DNA of 53,521 nt, taken from positions 1 through 53,521 of the forward strand of contig DVLU01000011.1 of assembly GCA_018715365.1 (NCBI GenBank), read 5' to 3'. Position 1 is the first letter of the stretch. Every line of letters starts with the position of its first letter. Positions 53,250 to 53,521 of the stretch are shown here, in pieces. The stretch is from Candidatus Ornithomonoglobus intestinigallinarum (GTDB taxonomy: Bacteria > Bacillota > Clostridia > UBA1381). Under the pieces are notes generated by a model that did not search any database, was not told the DNA's origin, and saw only the letters and a list, made by a program, of their open reading frames with translations. The position numbers and the translations under genes are program-made.

Positions 53250-53521
53250 ATGGCAAGAAGAAGAAAATTAACAGAAGGAAAGAAAAACATCATCGCAGGT
53301 CTGATAGAAGAGTATGATATCAAGACTGCCAATGATATTCAGGAAGCTTTAAAGGATCTGTTGGGCGGTACGATCCAAGAGATGCTTGAAGCGGAGCTGA
53401 ATGAACATTTGGGTTATGAAAGCTACGAACGAAGCGACAATCCCGATTATCGCAATGGCACTAAGCCTAAGAAACTTAAGAGTTCATACGGTGAAATCCC
53501 TATTGATGTTCCTCAAGACAG
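53250..53521 (+). mobile_element. IS256-family transposase, N-terminal part (cut by window end)
   Basis: Ninety codons are visible: MARRRKLTEGKKNIIAGLIE, DIQEALKDLLGGTIQEMLEAEL, NEHLGYESYERSD and the YRNG-type segment, all typical of the start of IS256 (Transposase_mut) enzymes. The reading frame runs off the window. ACAGGAGG precedes the ATG. The left end of the element probably lies near 53165-53200, around a stretch with GCCTGCGAAAAAAAGTCTG, but the inverted repeat cannot be checked without the right end. Confidence 0.88.

Overview
The window reads as a chromosome segment of an anaerobic Gram-positive Clostridia member (Bacillota). The support is strong AGGAGG-type ribosome binding sites, frequent TTG/GTG starts, S-layer homology (SLH) surface proteins with Pro/Ser/Thr linkers, a cdaA-cdaR pair, an [FeFe]-hydrogenase maturase and agr/com-style GHKL kinases with a LytTR regulator. 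A gut Oscillospirales or Monoglobales-like host is plausible but is only inference. No tRNA, rRNA or CRISPR array was seen.

Layout. 1-7.2 kb (minus strand): a CapD/PglF-type NDP-sugar dehydratase, two anchored hypothetical proteins, a GT-A-like protein translationally coupled to a strange Gly/Ser/Phe/Tyr-repeat protein, a YihY/BrkB membrane protein and a KilA-N protein containing a 26-bp perfect palindrome. 7.4-10.4 kb (plus): a GDPD phosphodiesterase and the c-di-AMP genes cdaA-cdaR. 10.5-15.7 kb (minus): two exported SGNH-type proteins, one with SLH anchors. 15.9-19.4 kb (minus): purC-purB-purA from one promoter. 19.6-20.3 kb: a HigBA-type toxin-antitoxin pair with its operator. 20.4-23.2 kb: an orphan PduB-like microcompartment shell protein, a TM1266-family hydrogenase regulator, hydG and a Cys-rich small protein. 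23.3-27.6 kb (plus): yhbY, a nadD-yqeK fusion, rsfS and leuS. 27.9-30.1 kb (minus): a secreted leucine-rich-repeat protein.

30.4-51.9 kb holds the most interesting locus. On the minus strand, in transcription order, it encodes an IdeS/Mac-like surface cysteine peptidase, a solute-binding lipoprotein, an HlyD-type adaptor, a C39-peptidase ABC transporter, a second ABC transporter of the NHLM-bacteriocin-export type, a 2657-aa Calx-beta/SLH surface protein, a 51-aa peptide with a textbook double-glycine leader (31530-31685), and a GHKL kinase. A divergent LytTR response regulator and GHKL kinase (49836-51922) share the control region. That region has two direct repeats resembling ComE/LytTR sites, placed between two good divergent promoters. 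The model is a regulated export system for a GG-leader peptide, either a pheromone or a bacteriocin, tied to large surface proteins. No RiPP-modifying enzyme is visible.

The right end (52.1-53.5 kb) is AT-rich mobile debris: an XRE regulator, a 5'-truncated tyrosine recombinase and the start of an IS256-family transposase.

The gaps between genes carry three repeat families: a 76-bp near-palindromic element (three copies), a 48-bp element (two copies in opposite orientation), and a GC-rich hairpin (about nine copies, often between convergent genes).
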